Numbered from the stretch's first letter, positions 1 to 8,002 are shown. The stretch is 44,143 nt of DNA from CAYTZA01 sp964442365 (GCA_964442365.1 CAYTZA010000003.1:1-44143); one strand, 5' to 3'. Notes: generated by a model not told the origin, from the letters alone. Made by a program: numbers and translations.

Positions 1-1601
1 ATCTGATTATTGGCATACCAACTATTGAAAGTACTAGCAATACGTGTGAGGTATGTCACTAGATAATGCGGAGCATATTCTTGCGAAGCACGTAGAACTA
101 TTTCAGGGAAACGGTAGAGAATCTTTTCAAGCTCTGTAACTTCTGGAGGCACAAGAGAAGCTTTTGGTAATAGATTATTTTTTTTAGCTTTTTGAAGTAC
201 AGATTGAGCGCGTACGGCAGTATATTGAAGATACGGGCCAGAATCTCCTTCGAAAGAAAGCGACTGTTCAGGATCAAATACAATATCACTTCCAGAAGCT
301 TGTCTTAAAATAGAATATTTTATGGCCGCAATTGCTACTTGCTCAGCGATAATTTGTTTATCTTCAACAGACAATTCACGTGAAGCAAGTTTTTCTTGCG
401 CACGTTCTTCCATATCTTTAATCAATTCTTCTCCAGTAATCACATTGCCTTTGCGAGATGACATCTTACCAGTAGTAAGTTTCAAAAGACCGTGTGATAT
501 ATGTTTTGTTTTAGAGGCTACTTCTGGAACAATTTCACCAAGAGCACATAACATAACTTTAAAATATTCATTTTGTTCGTTAGCTGTAACAATCAAAGCC
601 TGATCAAAAGGATACTTTTCATATTTTCTAATAGCATGAGCAATATCTTTGGCTTCATAAGTTGGTAATCCTTGAGAACTTAAAAATACACGAGTATGCA
701 AGTGCGCATCGCGATCTTCTCCACGAAAAACAATTGCCCCTTCACTTTCAGTAAATACTCCCTTCTTTAAAAACTCTCTAACAATCTTTACCGCAGGATC
801 AGCGACTTCGCTTTCGAAAAAATAATAATCAAACTTTGTACCTAACTTTTTATACAAAACTTCAAAATGCTCGAGACTAATTTTTCTACCCCATTCATAA
901 AGCTTCATGATTTCAGGATCACTTTTTTCAAAAATCTGTTTATTGATCTTTTTAATCTCTTCCGCGACTACAGGATCACTTTCGTATTTTTCTGCTCCTG
1001 TAGCATAGGCTTTGCCTATAAAATCACTCTGAACAGAAATATCCGAAGTTGGCATAGAGTCTTTTGATGCACGCATACCCCATACAGCTTTAGCGACATG
1101 CAAACCAACATCACCTTGATACGTATTACGCTTAACTTCCGCACCAGATATTTCAATAATACGTGAGAGTGATTCACCAATAACATTGCCCATAAGGTGC
1201 CCGATATGAAGAGGCTTCAAAACGTTAGTGTTCGTATATTCAATACTAATTCGTGAGTCTTTTTTTGTAGTATTACTTCCAAATTTATCTATTGCGAGAG
1301 TTTGTTTAAGTGTCTCTGAGAAAAATGTTCTATCAAGAGTTACATTTATAAAACCTGGACCTGCAATATCAATTTTCTCTATATGAGCAATATTTTTTTC
1401 TTTAAGGGCCTCGACTATTTTTTCTGCCAAAATAAAAGGTTTTTCTTGTAATTCTTTTGAATATACCAAAGCAATATTGGTTGTATAGTCACCAAAATCT
1501 ATTTTTTCTGGATGCTCCAATACAATACTTGGTGCAGATATACCAAATCCACGAAGTATCCCTTCTAAAGACTCAATAAGTTGTATCTTAAGTTCATTCA
1601 T
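1..1601 (-). CDS. argS: Arginyl-tRNA synthetase, 3' end beyond window
   Basis: Class I aminoacyl-tRNA synthetase that charges tRNA-Arg in the cytoplasm. The minus strand reads without a stop from an ATG at 1601 to the window edge, about 533 codons. The N-terminal part resembles the ArgS additional domain. The class I HIGH motif is at residues 132-135, and a KMSSRKG signature (encoded near 449-468) is at about residue 378. The C-terminal part looks like the ArgS anticodon-binding domain, so probably only a few tens of residues are missing. The start follows the dut stop directly (TAA then ATG), so it is translationally coupled and last in the dut-tmk-glyA direction. It is absent from simple ORF lists only because the stop lies outside the window. 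Confidence 0.95.
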   Translation of the reverse strand, partial: MNELKIQLIESLEGILRGFGISAPSIVLEHPEKIDFGDYTTNIALVYSKELQEKPFILAEKIVEALKEKNIAHIEKIDIAGPGFINVTLDRTFFSETLKQTLAIDKFGSNTTKKDSRISIEYTNTNVLKPLHIGHLMGNVIGESLSRIIEISGAEVKRNTYQGDVGLHVAKAVWGMRASKDSMPTSDISVQSDFIGKAYATGAEKYESDPVVAEEIKKINKQIFEKSDPEIMKLYEWGRKISLEHFEVLYKKLGTKFDYYFFESEVADPAVKIVREFLKKGVFTESEGAIVFRGEDRDAHLHTRVFLSSQGLPTYEAKDIAHAIRKYEKYPFDQALIVTANEQNEYFKVMLCALGEIVPEVASKTKHISHGLLKLTTGKMSSRKGNVITGEELIKDMEERAQEKLASRELSVEDKQIIAEQVAIAAIKYSILRQASGSDIVFDPEQSLSFEGDSGPYLQYTAVRAQSVLQKAKKNNLLPKASLVPPEVTELEKILYRFPEIVLRASQEYAPHYLVTYLTRIASTFNSWYANNQ

Positions 1602-2027
1602 TTATTTTCTTCCTGTACTACCAAAACGCCCCTCCCCACGACTGGTTTCAGACAGACTATCAACTTCTTCAATTTTCGCAATCTCTACTGGTAAGATAAG
1701 TAACTGAGCAATCTTATCCCCTTCTTCAATTGTATACTCTTTATCACTCAAGTTATATAAACAAACATTGTATTCGCCACGATAGCCAGCATCAAATACT
1801 CCCCCAATCGTATGTAAACCTGCTTTTGTAGAAACACTTCCTTTATCTTTTACAATACCAGCATAGCCAGTTGGAAATTCCATAGCAAAACCACATGGAA
1901 AAACATATCTTTCTCCTGGTACGATAGTTTTATGTTCTATAGAATACAAATCCATAGCCACGTCTCCTTCATGCGCATAACTTGGTAGTTTTGCTTTTGG
2001 ATTAAGTCTTTTAATTTTTACAATCAT
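1602..2027 (-). CDS. dut: dUTP diphosphatase (trimeric dUTPase)
   Basis: Hydrolyses dUTP to dUMP and pyrophosphate, keeping uracil out of DNA and feeding thymidylate synthase. At 141 residues it has the usual length of the trimeric family. Visible motifs are the motif I region around residues 21-29 (GDVAMDLYS), motif II around KDKGSVS, motif III GVFDAGYRGEY near residues 76-86, and the glycine-rich motif V RGEGRFGSTG near the C-terminus. The start overlaps the tmk stop by 4 nt (ATGA), so the two genes are coupled. It sits in a thymidylate-synthesis neighbourhood with tmk, glyA, a ThyX-like gene and dcd. Confidence 0.95.
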   Translation of the reverse strand: MIVKIKRLNPKAKLPSYAHEGDVAMDLYSIEHKTIVPGERYVFPCGFAMEFPTGYAGIVKDKGSVSTKAGLHTIGGVFDAGYRGEYNVCLYNLSDKEYTIEEGDKIAQLLILPVEIAKIEEVDSLSETSRGEGRFGSTGRK

Positions 2028-2716
2028 ATACGTAATTTTTTCTTGACTATTTCAAATACATGTTCACCCACTTGCTCAGGAAGCATACAAACCATACCCT
2101 CACAACAAGTCACACGCGACCAGTTCTTGTGTTCTTTTTCCAAAGCGAGAGCACTGTTACGAGAATTTTTAAGATGTTCAAGATTATCTTCAGCCACATC
2201 TTTTCTTCCCTTGAGATAACCCTTTTTTCTCTGAGCTACTTTTTTTTGTAACCATTCACGACTAACCTCAAAAGGAACGTCCAGATATATTACTAAGTCC
2301 GGACGAGGAATTTCAAGAATTTTATGCTCCATCCGATCAAGCCACTGGAGAAATTCTTTTCTTTCTTCAATATTGTGAATCTTACCACCTTGGTGAATCT
2401 GATTGGCACTTACGTAACGATCAGCGATAACGTGATAACCCTGATCAAGCCACGCACGAATATGTTTACTTGCTTCAAAGCGATCAGCCGCATACAACAC
2501 AGAAGCAATACGTGAATGAACTCCTATAAAATCCCCATATGCACCAGATAGACATTCACCGATTAGTGCCCCAAAAAAATTAGTTTTGTAGCGAGGAAAA
2601 TCTATAGTCTTTACTTTAACTTTCTCTTTTTGCAAACGTTTTTTCAGAAGAGCAACTTGAGTAGCTTTACCAGAACCATCGATACCGTCTATAACGATAA
2701 GCTTCCCTTTTTTCAT
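2024..2716 (-). CDS. tmk: Thymidylate kinase
   Basis: Phosphorylates dTMP to dTDP with ATP. The protein is 230 residues, slightly longer than the usual 200-215. It has an N-terminal P-loop GIDGSGKATQ (about residues 10-19), the DRY motif (DRYVSANQ, near residue 100) and a long basic LID-like segment (QRKKGYLKGRK). The residue after the P-loop lysine is alanine instead of the usual Ser/Thr, with Thr following. The ORF overlaps glyA upstream and dut downstream by 4 nt each, so it is part of one operon. A ThyX-like gene and dcd lie just upstream, so the cluster can take dCTP through to dTDP. Confidence 0.93.
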   Translation of the reverse strand: MKKGKLIVIDGIDGSGKATQVALLKKRLQKEKVKVKTIDFPRYKTNFFGALIGECLSGAYGDFIGVHSRIASVLYAADRFEASKHIRAWLDQGYHVIADRYVSANQIHQGGKIHNIEERKEFLQWLDRMEHKILEIPRPDLVIYLDVPFEVSREWLQKKVAQRKKGYLKGRKDVAEDNLEHLKNSRNSALALEKEHKNWSRVTCCEGMVCMLPEQVGEHVFEIVKKKLRI

Positions 2717-3900
2717 GATTGTATATGTTTTTTACGTAATACTGTATCAATCTTTTTTGCAATTTCTATCATAGCTTTCTCTTTTTTACCCCGTGTAGTT
2801 TCTGCTGCAGTACCCAAACGTATACCAGAAGGATCTGTTGGTGGACGTGTGTCTCCAGGTATGGCGTTCTTGTTAACAATAATCCCAGCTTTTTCTAAAC
2901 GCTCACTCGCTTCACGACCTCCAATACCAGCACCTTTCATCCATACATCGAGCAGTATAAGATGCGTATCTGTACCACCAGAAATAATCCTCCAACCTCT
3001 TTTTTTCAATTCTTCTACTAAAACAGAAGCATTCGCAACAACTTGTTTTGCATACTTTTTAAAATCTGGAGTATCGGCTTCTTTTAGGGCTACTGCCACT
3101 GCAGCGATTTGATTAACATGAGGACCACCTTGAAGACCTGGGAATACTGCCCTGTCTATTTTTTTATCGAGCTCACGTGTATCTTTTTTAACAAAGATGA
3201 GTGCGCTGCGCGGGCCTCGGAGAGTTTTGTGAGTAGTCGTCGTAACGATATCGGCATATTCAAATGGCGTTGCATACACTCCACCAGCTACAAGTCCTGC
3301 GATATGTGACATATCTACCACAAGCAAAGCTCCACAAGCATCAGCAATATCACGAAACTTTTTCCAATCAATTATACGAGGATATGCAGTAAAACCTGCA
3401 ACAATAATCCGTGGCTTCTCACGCTGTGCAATAGTATTTATTTCATGATAATCAATTTTTTCAGAAGATATAGAAACACCATAAGGAATTTGTTTCCAAA
3501 TCTTTCCTGTCATAGATGCTTTATGTCCATGTGTTAAGTGCCCTCCATGATCCAAAGACATACCCATAATTGTTTCTCCGATTGGAACTAGTGCACTGTA
3601 CACCGCAAGATTGGCTGGTGATCCTGAAAGCGCCTGAACGTTTACATGCCATGATTCAGCTCCAAGTTTAAATAGTTTTAATGCTCTTTTTATACAAAGT
3701 AATTCGATCTGATCGACATATTTTTGTCCTCCATAATATCTTTTTCCAGGATATCCTTCTGCGTATTTATTGGTAAGTTCTGAACCAAGGGCTGTAAGTA
3801 CGTCTTTTGATACGTAGTTTTCTGAAGCGATAAGATTTATAACTGATTTCTGACGCTTCTGTTCAGCCTCTATAAGTTTCTGTATCTGTATATCTTTCAT
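2713..3900 (-). CDS. glyA: Serine hydroxymethyltransferase
   Basis: PLP enzyme converting serine and THF to glycine and methylene-THF, the carbon donor for ThyX. It has 395 residues from the ATG at 3900. The PLP lysine lies in TTTTHKTLRGP (K225), and the cofactor region includes SGSPANLAVY and DMSHIAGLVAGG. The open frame runs on to 3972, but that extension would cross a terminator hairpin (3917-3945). The family-typical N-terminus also begins at 3900, and an extended -10 box (TGC TACAAT, 3907-3915) lies 6 nt before the ATG. It therefore looks like the leaderless first gene of glyA-tmk-dut-argS. Confidence 0.95.
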   Translation of the reverse strand: MKDIQIQKLIEAEQKRQKSVINLIASENYVSKDVLTALGSELTNKYAEGYPGKRYYGGQKYVDQIELLCIKRALKLFKLGAESWHVNVQALSGSPANLAVYSALVPIGETIMGMSLDHGGHLTHGHKASMTGKIWKQIPYGVSISSEKIDYHEINTIAQREKPRIIVAGFTAYPRIIDWKKFRDIADACGALLVVDMSHIAGLVAGGVYATPFEYADIVTTTTHKTLRGPRSALIFVKKDTRELDKKIDRAVFPGLQGGPHVNQIAAVAVALKEADTPDFKKYAKQVVANASVLVEELKKRGWRIISGGTDTHLILLDVWMKGAGIGGREASERLEKAGIIVNKNAIPGDTRPPTDPSGIRLGTAAETTRGKKEKAMIEIAKKIDTVLRKKHIQS

Positions 3901-3915
3901 AAAAATATTGTAGCA
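3901..3915 (-). promoter_or_regulatory. Extended -10 promoter of glyA, predicting a leaderless mRNA
   Basis: On the minus strand TGC-TACAAT is followed by 6 nt and then the glyA ATG at 3900. With normal -10 to +1 spacing, transcription would start at or next to the A of the ATG. No SD sequence is present. It lies immediately after the terminator of the upstream gene. Confidence 0.6.
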
Positions 3916-3916
3916 T

Positions 3917-3945
3917 AAAAAAACCCGCAGCATTGCGCCACGGGT
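3917..3945 (-). terminator. Rho-independent terminator after the thyX-side transcript
   Basis: Minus strand: ACCCG (3945-3941) pairs with CGGGT (3927-3923), extended by inner wobble and GC pairs around a GCAAT loop, then a run of T. It separates the thyX region from glyA. Confidence 0.75.
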
Positions 3946-3974
3946 GGTCAAATTCTCTCTCTTCTGTGGCACCT

Positions 3975-5519
3975 TCAGGCAGCCACTTTTTTCGCCTCAT
4001 TCACAACTTCCAAACCCAACCTCCTTTCCAGAACACCTACCCTCACAAAAGCCTTGCGAAGACACCCCTCACAAAGCCTTTTCTTGTCTTTCAAACGAAA
4101 GACGAGGACCTTCATATCTGTCTCTTGTTCGACAGACATTTCTTCCTCCATCAACCTCTTTTGAAGACCGATAATATCTTCATCGATCTCTCTGACCCGT
4201 AAGGAAATACTTTGAACGTACTTNNNNNNNNNNNNNNNNNNNNNNNNNNNNNNNNNNNNNNNNNNNNNNNNNNNNNNNNNNNNNNNNNNNNNNNNNNNNN
4301 NNNNNNNNNNNNNNNNNNNNNNNCTTAAAGCCCTATACATCTCATGGGCGATTAAACGTAGTGTCGGATGTACCAATTTACCTGAACGAAGTTCCATAGT
4401 GTATACAGCGGCTGGTAGACCGTATGTCGTGCGACAAGCGACGTTAAATCCCATAGCGATATAGTATTGAGCAACTTCCTTTGTCGCTTTTAGTGCCTTG
4501 ATACGACGAACTTGTTCTTTTATCAAAAGCTTAGCTTCTTTACGAAGATCATCTGGAAGTTGATCAAGATACCAAGTATTAAAACCATGAGGAGTGGTCA
4601 GGATCGGCATACGACAAACCCCTTTACGATGTCGCTGAATATCTCTAAATGATCCAAAATCAATCAAAAACTCATAAGTAATCAAACCAAGTTCTTCTAA
4701 AAATGTTGGGAGATTAGTTTTCATTGGGCGACGAGCTACAACCTTTTTGTAGACCATGAGATCCGCAGATCTAATCGTTGTACGCATCTTAAACGCTTTA
4801 GTCTTTTTATTATCAAAATAAGTATAAAGATCAGCTGATAGTTTTCGATATTCTTCTTGCTGAGAATACACTTTATGTCCAAAACTATGAGGATATTTTT
4901 CTTTGAGTTTTGTTTCAATCTCTACAGCAATATTACGTATTTCAGCAAGAGGATGATGTCTTAAAAGTGAAAGTTTATCGTGAGCTTGGCGCAAGTTAGT
5001 GTGCCATGATAATTGTGTAGTAACTCCCGCAGGAAGGAAGCCTCGCAAAATATCAAAAATACGAGCTTTAATAGCTTTGTCGTACATAGCGATGTCTTCA
5101 TCGGCTTTTTTAGGATATTTTACTCGAAGATGTGCCTCTACTCGAGCTTGAGCTGTTGTATAAAAGTTCATCCAACGAGATAAAATAGCTTTTGATTCTT
5201 TAGTACCCAAAGGATCAACAAGAAGTTGTTTTGACATGTCTATATATCTAGAACTTGTTTCTTGTCCAGAATATAACTGCCAATCCTGAATCGCTTTAGC
5301 AGCAAGCATAGATACCCCTTCTATAAACACAGTTGTCGAACCACAATCAGCGATCGAAGCGTGACCATATCCAACATAATATCTCTCCATAAATTTACCC
5401 GATCCAGACTCTCGCACTTTATTAACATGATCCTCTACACTTTGTGCACTTCTAGAATAAAGAGCTTGTAGCATAGCTACGTCTTGCGGATTAAATTCGT
5501 CATAGATAAATGTTTTCAT
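3975..5519 (-). CDS. thyX: Tandem ThyX-like FAD-dependent thymidylate synthase, interrupted by an assembly gap
   Basis: Predicted to methylate dUMP to dTMP using methylene-THF and FAD. The readable part (4324-5519, about 398 codons) contains two ThyX-like halves. The first half has YGHASIAD, IEGVS, QETSSRY and an LPAGVTTQLSWHTNLR segment but no RHR. The second half has FRDIQRHRKGV and a GLPAAVYTMELRSG segment but lacks the Ser-x-Arg-Tyr part. Residues of the usual RHR-x7-S-x-RY signature are thus split between the halves. The start overlaps the dcd stop by 4 nt. After 100 N the frame happens to continue for 83 codons (3975-4223), a coiled-coil-like Glu/Lys/Arg segment with CEGC. Because the gap size is conventional, that tail could belong to another gene. 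Long two-domain ThyX relatives also exist in chlamydiae, as far as I recall. Confidence 0.75.
   Translation of the reverse strand: MKTFIYDEFNPQDVAMLQALYSRSAQSVEDHVNKVRESGSGKFMERYYVGYGHASIADCGSTTVFIEGVSMLAAKAIQDWQLYSGQETSSRYIDMSKQLLVDPLGTKESKAILSRWMNFYTTAQARVEAHLRVKYPKKADEDIAMYDKAIKARIFDILRGFLPAGVTTQLSWHTNLRQAHDKLSLLRHHPLAEIRNIAVEIETKLKEKYPHSFGHKVYSQQEEYRKLSADLYTYFDNKKTKAFKMRTTIRSADLMVYKKVVARRPMKTNLPTFLEELGLITYEFLIDFGSFRDIQRHRKGVCRMPILTTPHGFNTWYLDQLPDDLRKEAKLLIKEQVRRIKALKATKEVAQYYIAMGFNVACRTTYGLPAAVYTMELRSGKLVHPTLRLIAHEMYRALXXXXXXXXXXXXXXXXXXXXXXXXXXXXXXXXXXKYVQSISLRVREIDEDIIGLQKRLMEEEMSVEQETDMKVLVFRLKDKKRLCEGCLRKAFVRVGVLERRLGLEVVNEAKKVAA
4224..4323. other. Assembly gap (100 N)
   Basis: Exactly 100 unknown bases, the conventional scaffold-gap length, so true distance and reading frame across it are unknown. 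The side below 4224 is visibly richer in G/C than the thyX body above 4323, so a gene boundary may be hidden here. Confidence 0.99.
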
Positions 5520-6628
5520 ATTGTTTTAAAGTGTTTGGCAAGTTTAGGTCCTGTTTGTATAAGATAATTTGAAGACAACCCATCATAAACCATTTCTGGA
5601 ACTTCAGCCATATGTTCAAAACGAATCTTACCGATAGGCTGACCCTGACGAACAATGAGATCTTCAAATGGTCGCACTTCGAGCGTTAGCGGTCTCCCCT
5701 TACCCTCTCCTGATTTTCCCCAACCCCATCCCGGGTCAATAAAACCAGCGTAGTGTGAACGGAACTCTCCACTACGCTCATCCATAGATACCATTTCACA
5801 AGAAAGATCGGGTGGTACTCGTACAGCCTCGGCTGTAGATAAAATATAAAACTCTCCTTTTTTAAGATATAAAAAATCTCCTTGTTTTTTTACTGGTTTA
5901 AAAAACTTATTTGATGGATAGTGTCCAATATGTGCCAGATCAACTACAGTTTTAGATGGTATCCCAACATATCCAAGTACTGGACCCTTAAGATCAAGAG
6001 TTAAAATCAAAGAACCGTCTTGATCACGAATCTTAATATCCGAATATTCATATGGTTTTTTAGTTTCTGTTTTCCATAATAACTGATGTTCTTTCATGGC
6101 TATCTCCAATTCAAAATCAGTAAGTCTGGTATCACCTGTGAAAAAACGTAACTGGTTGAGACTAATACCTTCGTATATTGTAATCGGAAAAGTTTTAGGT
6201 ACGATAGAAATCCACATCTCACCTTTCCATCCAGCAGGAGCCAAAGCATCATATCTAGATACATTGTCGGCTATGAGACGCACGTGAACATCGATACGGC
6301 CACTACTTGATTTTGGATTACAGTAAGCATATACCGATTCTGGCAATTGCATTGTTTCGTTTAATCGAGCGATATACATCTGCCCACACAAAAGTGGATC
6401 CTTAAGTGAGTGTTTCTTTTTCTTTATAAGATTGAGAACCTCGCGCACAGTTTCTTTGCGTCTTGGCTGGAAAATACCCTCTACGTGATAAATTTCTGAA
6501 GATACAGACAAATCAAGTGATGCTGGGCGAACGTTTGCTTCAGTTGCTCCACTAATAAAACCGGCTCTGATCATCTGAAGTATGGTCTGAGAAGGCAATG
6601 CTCCTGTCTTGCGGTGACTACTGGTCAT
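5516..6628 (-). CDS. dcd: dCTP deaminase, long two-domain type
   Basis: Deaminates dCTP to dUTP, supplying Dut and ThyX. At 370 residues from the ATG at 6628 it matches the long, duplicated dCTP deaminase family (DCD, about 360 residues) and not the ~190-residue E. coli form. Recognisable pieces are RPASLDLSVS near the N-terminus, PKSSSGRIDVHVRLIAD, and in the second half CEMVSMDERSGEFRSHYAGFIDPGWG, where the RSS-like and AGFIDPG motifs of the dUTPase/DCD fold are clear. An in-frame ATG exists at 6646, but a -10-like TATGAT lies 6 nt before 6628, favouring the shorter, leaderless form. The stop overlaps the thyX start. Confidence 0.9.
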   Translation of the reverse strand: MTSSHRKTGALPSQTILQMIRAGFISGATEANVRPASLDLSVSSEIYHVEGIFQPRRKETVREVLNLIKKKKHSLKDPLLCGQMYIARLNETMQLPESVYAYCNPKSSSGRIDVHVRLIADNVSRYDALAPAGWKGEMWISIVPKTFPITIYEGISLNQLRFFTGDTRLTDFELEIAMKEHQLLWKTETKKPYEYSDIKIRDQDGSLILTLDLKGPVLGYVGIPSKTVVDLAHIGHYPSNKFFKPVKKQGDFLYLKKGEFYILSTAEAVRVPPDLSCEMVSMDERSGEFRSHYAGFIDPGWGWGKSGEGKGRPLTLEVRPFEDLIVRQGQPIGKIRFEHMAEVPEMVYDGLSSNYLIQTGPKLAKHFKTI

Positions 6629-6640
6629 ACCCCTATCATA
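6629..6640 (-). promoter_or_regulatory. -10 box of dcd, predicting a leaderless start
   Basis: TATGAT (minus strand, 6640-6635) stands 6 nt before the ATG at 6628. No convincing -35 was found. The AGGGG in the spacer is too close to the ATG to act as an SD. Confidence 0.45.
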
Positions 6641-6645
6641 TAACA

Positions 6646-6675
6646 AAAAAGCCCTCTACGTCGAGGACTTTTTTC
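6646..6675 (-). terminator. Hairpin terminator after the small ORF and rplK operon
   Basis: Minus strand GTCCTC-GACGTA-GAGGGC followed by TTTTTT. On the plus strand the same stem is also followed by a T run, so it may work in both directions. The stop codon of the 34-codon ORF lies inside the loop. Confidence 0.75.
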
Positions 6676-6760
6676 GAAATGGTATCTGTATCACTGCTAT
6701 GACCAGAATACCAAAGAAAACTGAGAACAAAACAACGATATCTTTTGTATTTTTCAACAA
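6656..6760 (-). CDS. Small single-pass membrane protein (34 aa), unknown
   Basis: Not recognised. A very strong SD (AAAGGAGGTG) is followed after 6 nt by TTG TTG AAA and 34 codons to a TAG inside the terminator hairpin. The protein has a short charged N-terminus (LKNTKD), one hydrophobic stretch of about 20 residues (IVVLFSVFFGILVIAVIQI) and a basic tail (FRKKSST). It starts 48 nt after the rplK stop, so it may be the last cistron of secE-nusG-rplK, or it may have its own promoter (a TGC-TATTCT extended -10 lies just upstream). The choice between the two adjacent TTG codons is open. It could be a small membrane regulator or a hydrophobic toxin-like peptide; nothing in the sequence decides. 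Confidence 0.6.
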   Translation of the reverse strand: MLKNTKDIVVLFSVFFGILVIAVIQIPFRKKSST

Positions 6761-6808
6761 GAGACACCTCCTTTCTTTTTTTAGAATAGCAGTATTATGT
6801 CCTGAAGT

Positions 6809-7231
6809 CTACTTAACTTCTACACCAGCAGAACGAGCAGATCCTTCTATAATTTTCATAGCAGCTTCTACGTCGTGTGCGTTTAGATCTGGAAGTTTCT
6901 TCTCTGCGATTTCACGAATCTGAGCTTTTGTAATAGTTCCTGCTTTTGATGCTTTGTTTTTTCCTGAACCTTTTTCTACACCAATAGCTTTAAGAATAAG
7001 AGAGGTTGCGGGAGGAGTCTTAAATACCATACCAAATGAACGATCTTCATATACAGAAATCTCTACAGGAACAAGATCTCCCATCATCTTTGATGTCTTA
7101 TCGTTGAACTGTTTTACGAATTCACCAATGTTAATACCAGCTTGACCAAGGGCAGGACCAATTGGTGGTGCGGGATTTGCTTTTCCAGCTTGGATAACAA
7201 GTTTTAATTTTTTCTTTACTACTTTTGCCAT
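6809..7231 (-). CDS. rplK: 50S ribosomal protein L11
   Basis: Ribosomal stalk-base protein of the GTPase-associated centre. It has 140 residues, the normal length, with the diagnostic N-terminal segment QAGKANPAPPIGPALGQAGINI and the C-terminal RNA-binding part ending near IEGSARSAGVEV. It lies 17 nt after nusG, with AAGG upstream of the ATG as a weak SD. In most bacteria rplA (L1) follows directly. Here a small ORF and a terminator follow instead. Confidence 0.98.
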   Translation of the reverse strand: MAKVVKKKLKLVIQAGKANPAPPIGPALGQAGINIGEFVKQFNDKTSKMMGDLVPVEISVYEDRSFGMVFKTPPATSLILKAIGVEKGSGKNKASKAGTITKAQIREIAEKKLPDLNAHDVEAAMKIIEGSARSAGVEVK

Positions 7232-7248
7232 ATTTGGATAACCTTACA

Positions 7249-7794
7249 CTACATTTTCTTTACTTGCAAGAAATCGAGTTCGACAGGGGTCTCACGACCA
7301 AACATATTAACGAGAACCTTAACCTTGCCTCTTTCATTGTCTATTTCATTGATCTTTCCTTCAAGATCCTTAAATGGACCGTCAGCAATCTGAACCTGGT
7401 CATCAACTTCAAGATCAATATTGTGTTTAGGCGTGCCAGCATTCATACGAGCAAAAAGAGAATCAATTTCCTTCTTTTCAATAGGCACGGGATATACACC
7501 AGAACCAACGAAACCTGTTACACGTGGAGTATTGCGTACGACATACCATGAATCATCGGTTACGATCATTTCTACAAGAATATAGCCAGGATAGATTTTT
7601 TCCTCTTCTTCTACACGCTTACCACCTTTTACTTTGATCTTTTTTTCAGTTGGAACAAGTACATTGAAAATCTTATTCTCCATACCTAGTGACTCAATAC
7701 GCTGTTTCAAATTACGAGCTACAGCATTTTCGTATCCGGCATAAGTGTGGATCACATACCAATTACGTCCTTCATCTATTTTTTGCTTTGACAT
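7249..7794 (-). CDS. nusG: Transcription termination/antitermination factor NusG
   Basis: Binds RNA polymerase and links it to Rho or the ribosome. It has 181 residues with an N-terminal NGN domain (WYVIHTYAGYENAVARNLKQRI, PGYILVEM, VRNTPRVTGFVG) and a C-terminal KOW domain (FKDLEGKINEIDNERGKVKV, about residues 128-170). It sits between secE and rplK as in most bacteria, 10 nt after the secE stop and with no SD. Confidence 0.98.
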   Translation of the reverse strand: MSKQKIDEGRNWYVIHTYAGYENAVARNLKQRIESLGMENKIFNVLVPTEKKIKVKGGKRVEEEEKIYPGYILVEMIVTDDSWYVVRNTPRVTGFVGSGVYPVPIEKKEIDSLFARMNAGTPKHNIDLEVDDQVQIADGPFKDLEGKINEIDNERGKVKVLVNMFGRETPVELDFLQVKKM

Positions 7795-7804
7795 ATACGT
7801 AATA

Positions 7805-7987
7805 TTAACGAAGAGTTATAAGTTTAAGAATGTATGAGAAAGCTGTATCTGCTATACCAAGTATGATTGAAAGTCCGACAGAAATAATAACTACTGCAAC
7901 AGTAAATGCCACTGCCTGGCGACGTGTTGGCCATGTTACGTGTTTAAATTCTGCTCGAGTGTCTCTTAAATAATCTACGATGCTCAT
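7805..7987 (-). CDS. secE: Preprotein translocase subunit SecE
   Basis: Small essential subunit of the SecYEG channel. It has 60 residues with the conserved amphipathic segment EFKHVTWPTRRQA followed by one membrane helix (about residues 27-50). It is the first gene of secE-nusG-rplK. No SD is visible before the ATG. A hairpin with a T run (8003-8019) and a TTGACA promoter (8031-8060) lie just upstream. Confidence 0.96.
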   Translation of the reverse strand: MSIVDYLRDTRAEFKHVTWPTRRQAVAFTVAVVIISVGLSIILGIADTAFSYILKLITLR

Positions 7988-8002
7988 ATATAAAAGTTAA
8001 TT

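Noticed and set aside
3901..3972. N-terminal extension of glyA to 3972
   Set aside because: It would be translated across a terminator hairpin and the promoter, and the added residues do not belong to SHMT.
3933..4202. Plus-strand ORFs opposite the thyX tail
   Set aside because: No SD or promoter, and they cross the terminator; the minus frame has the better protein composition.
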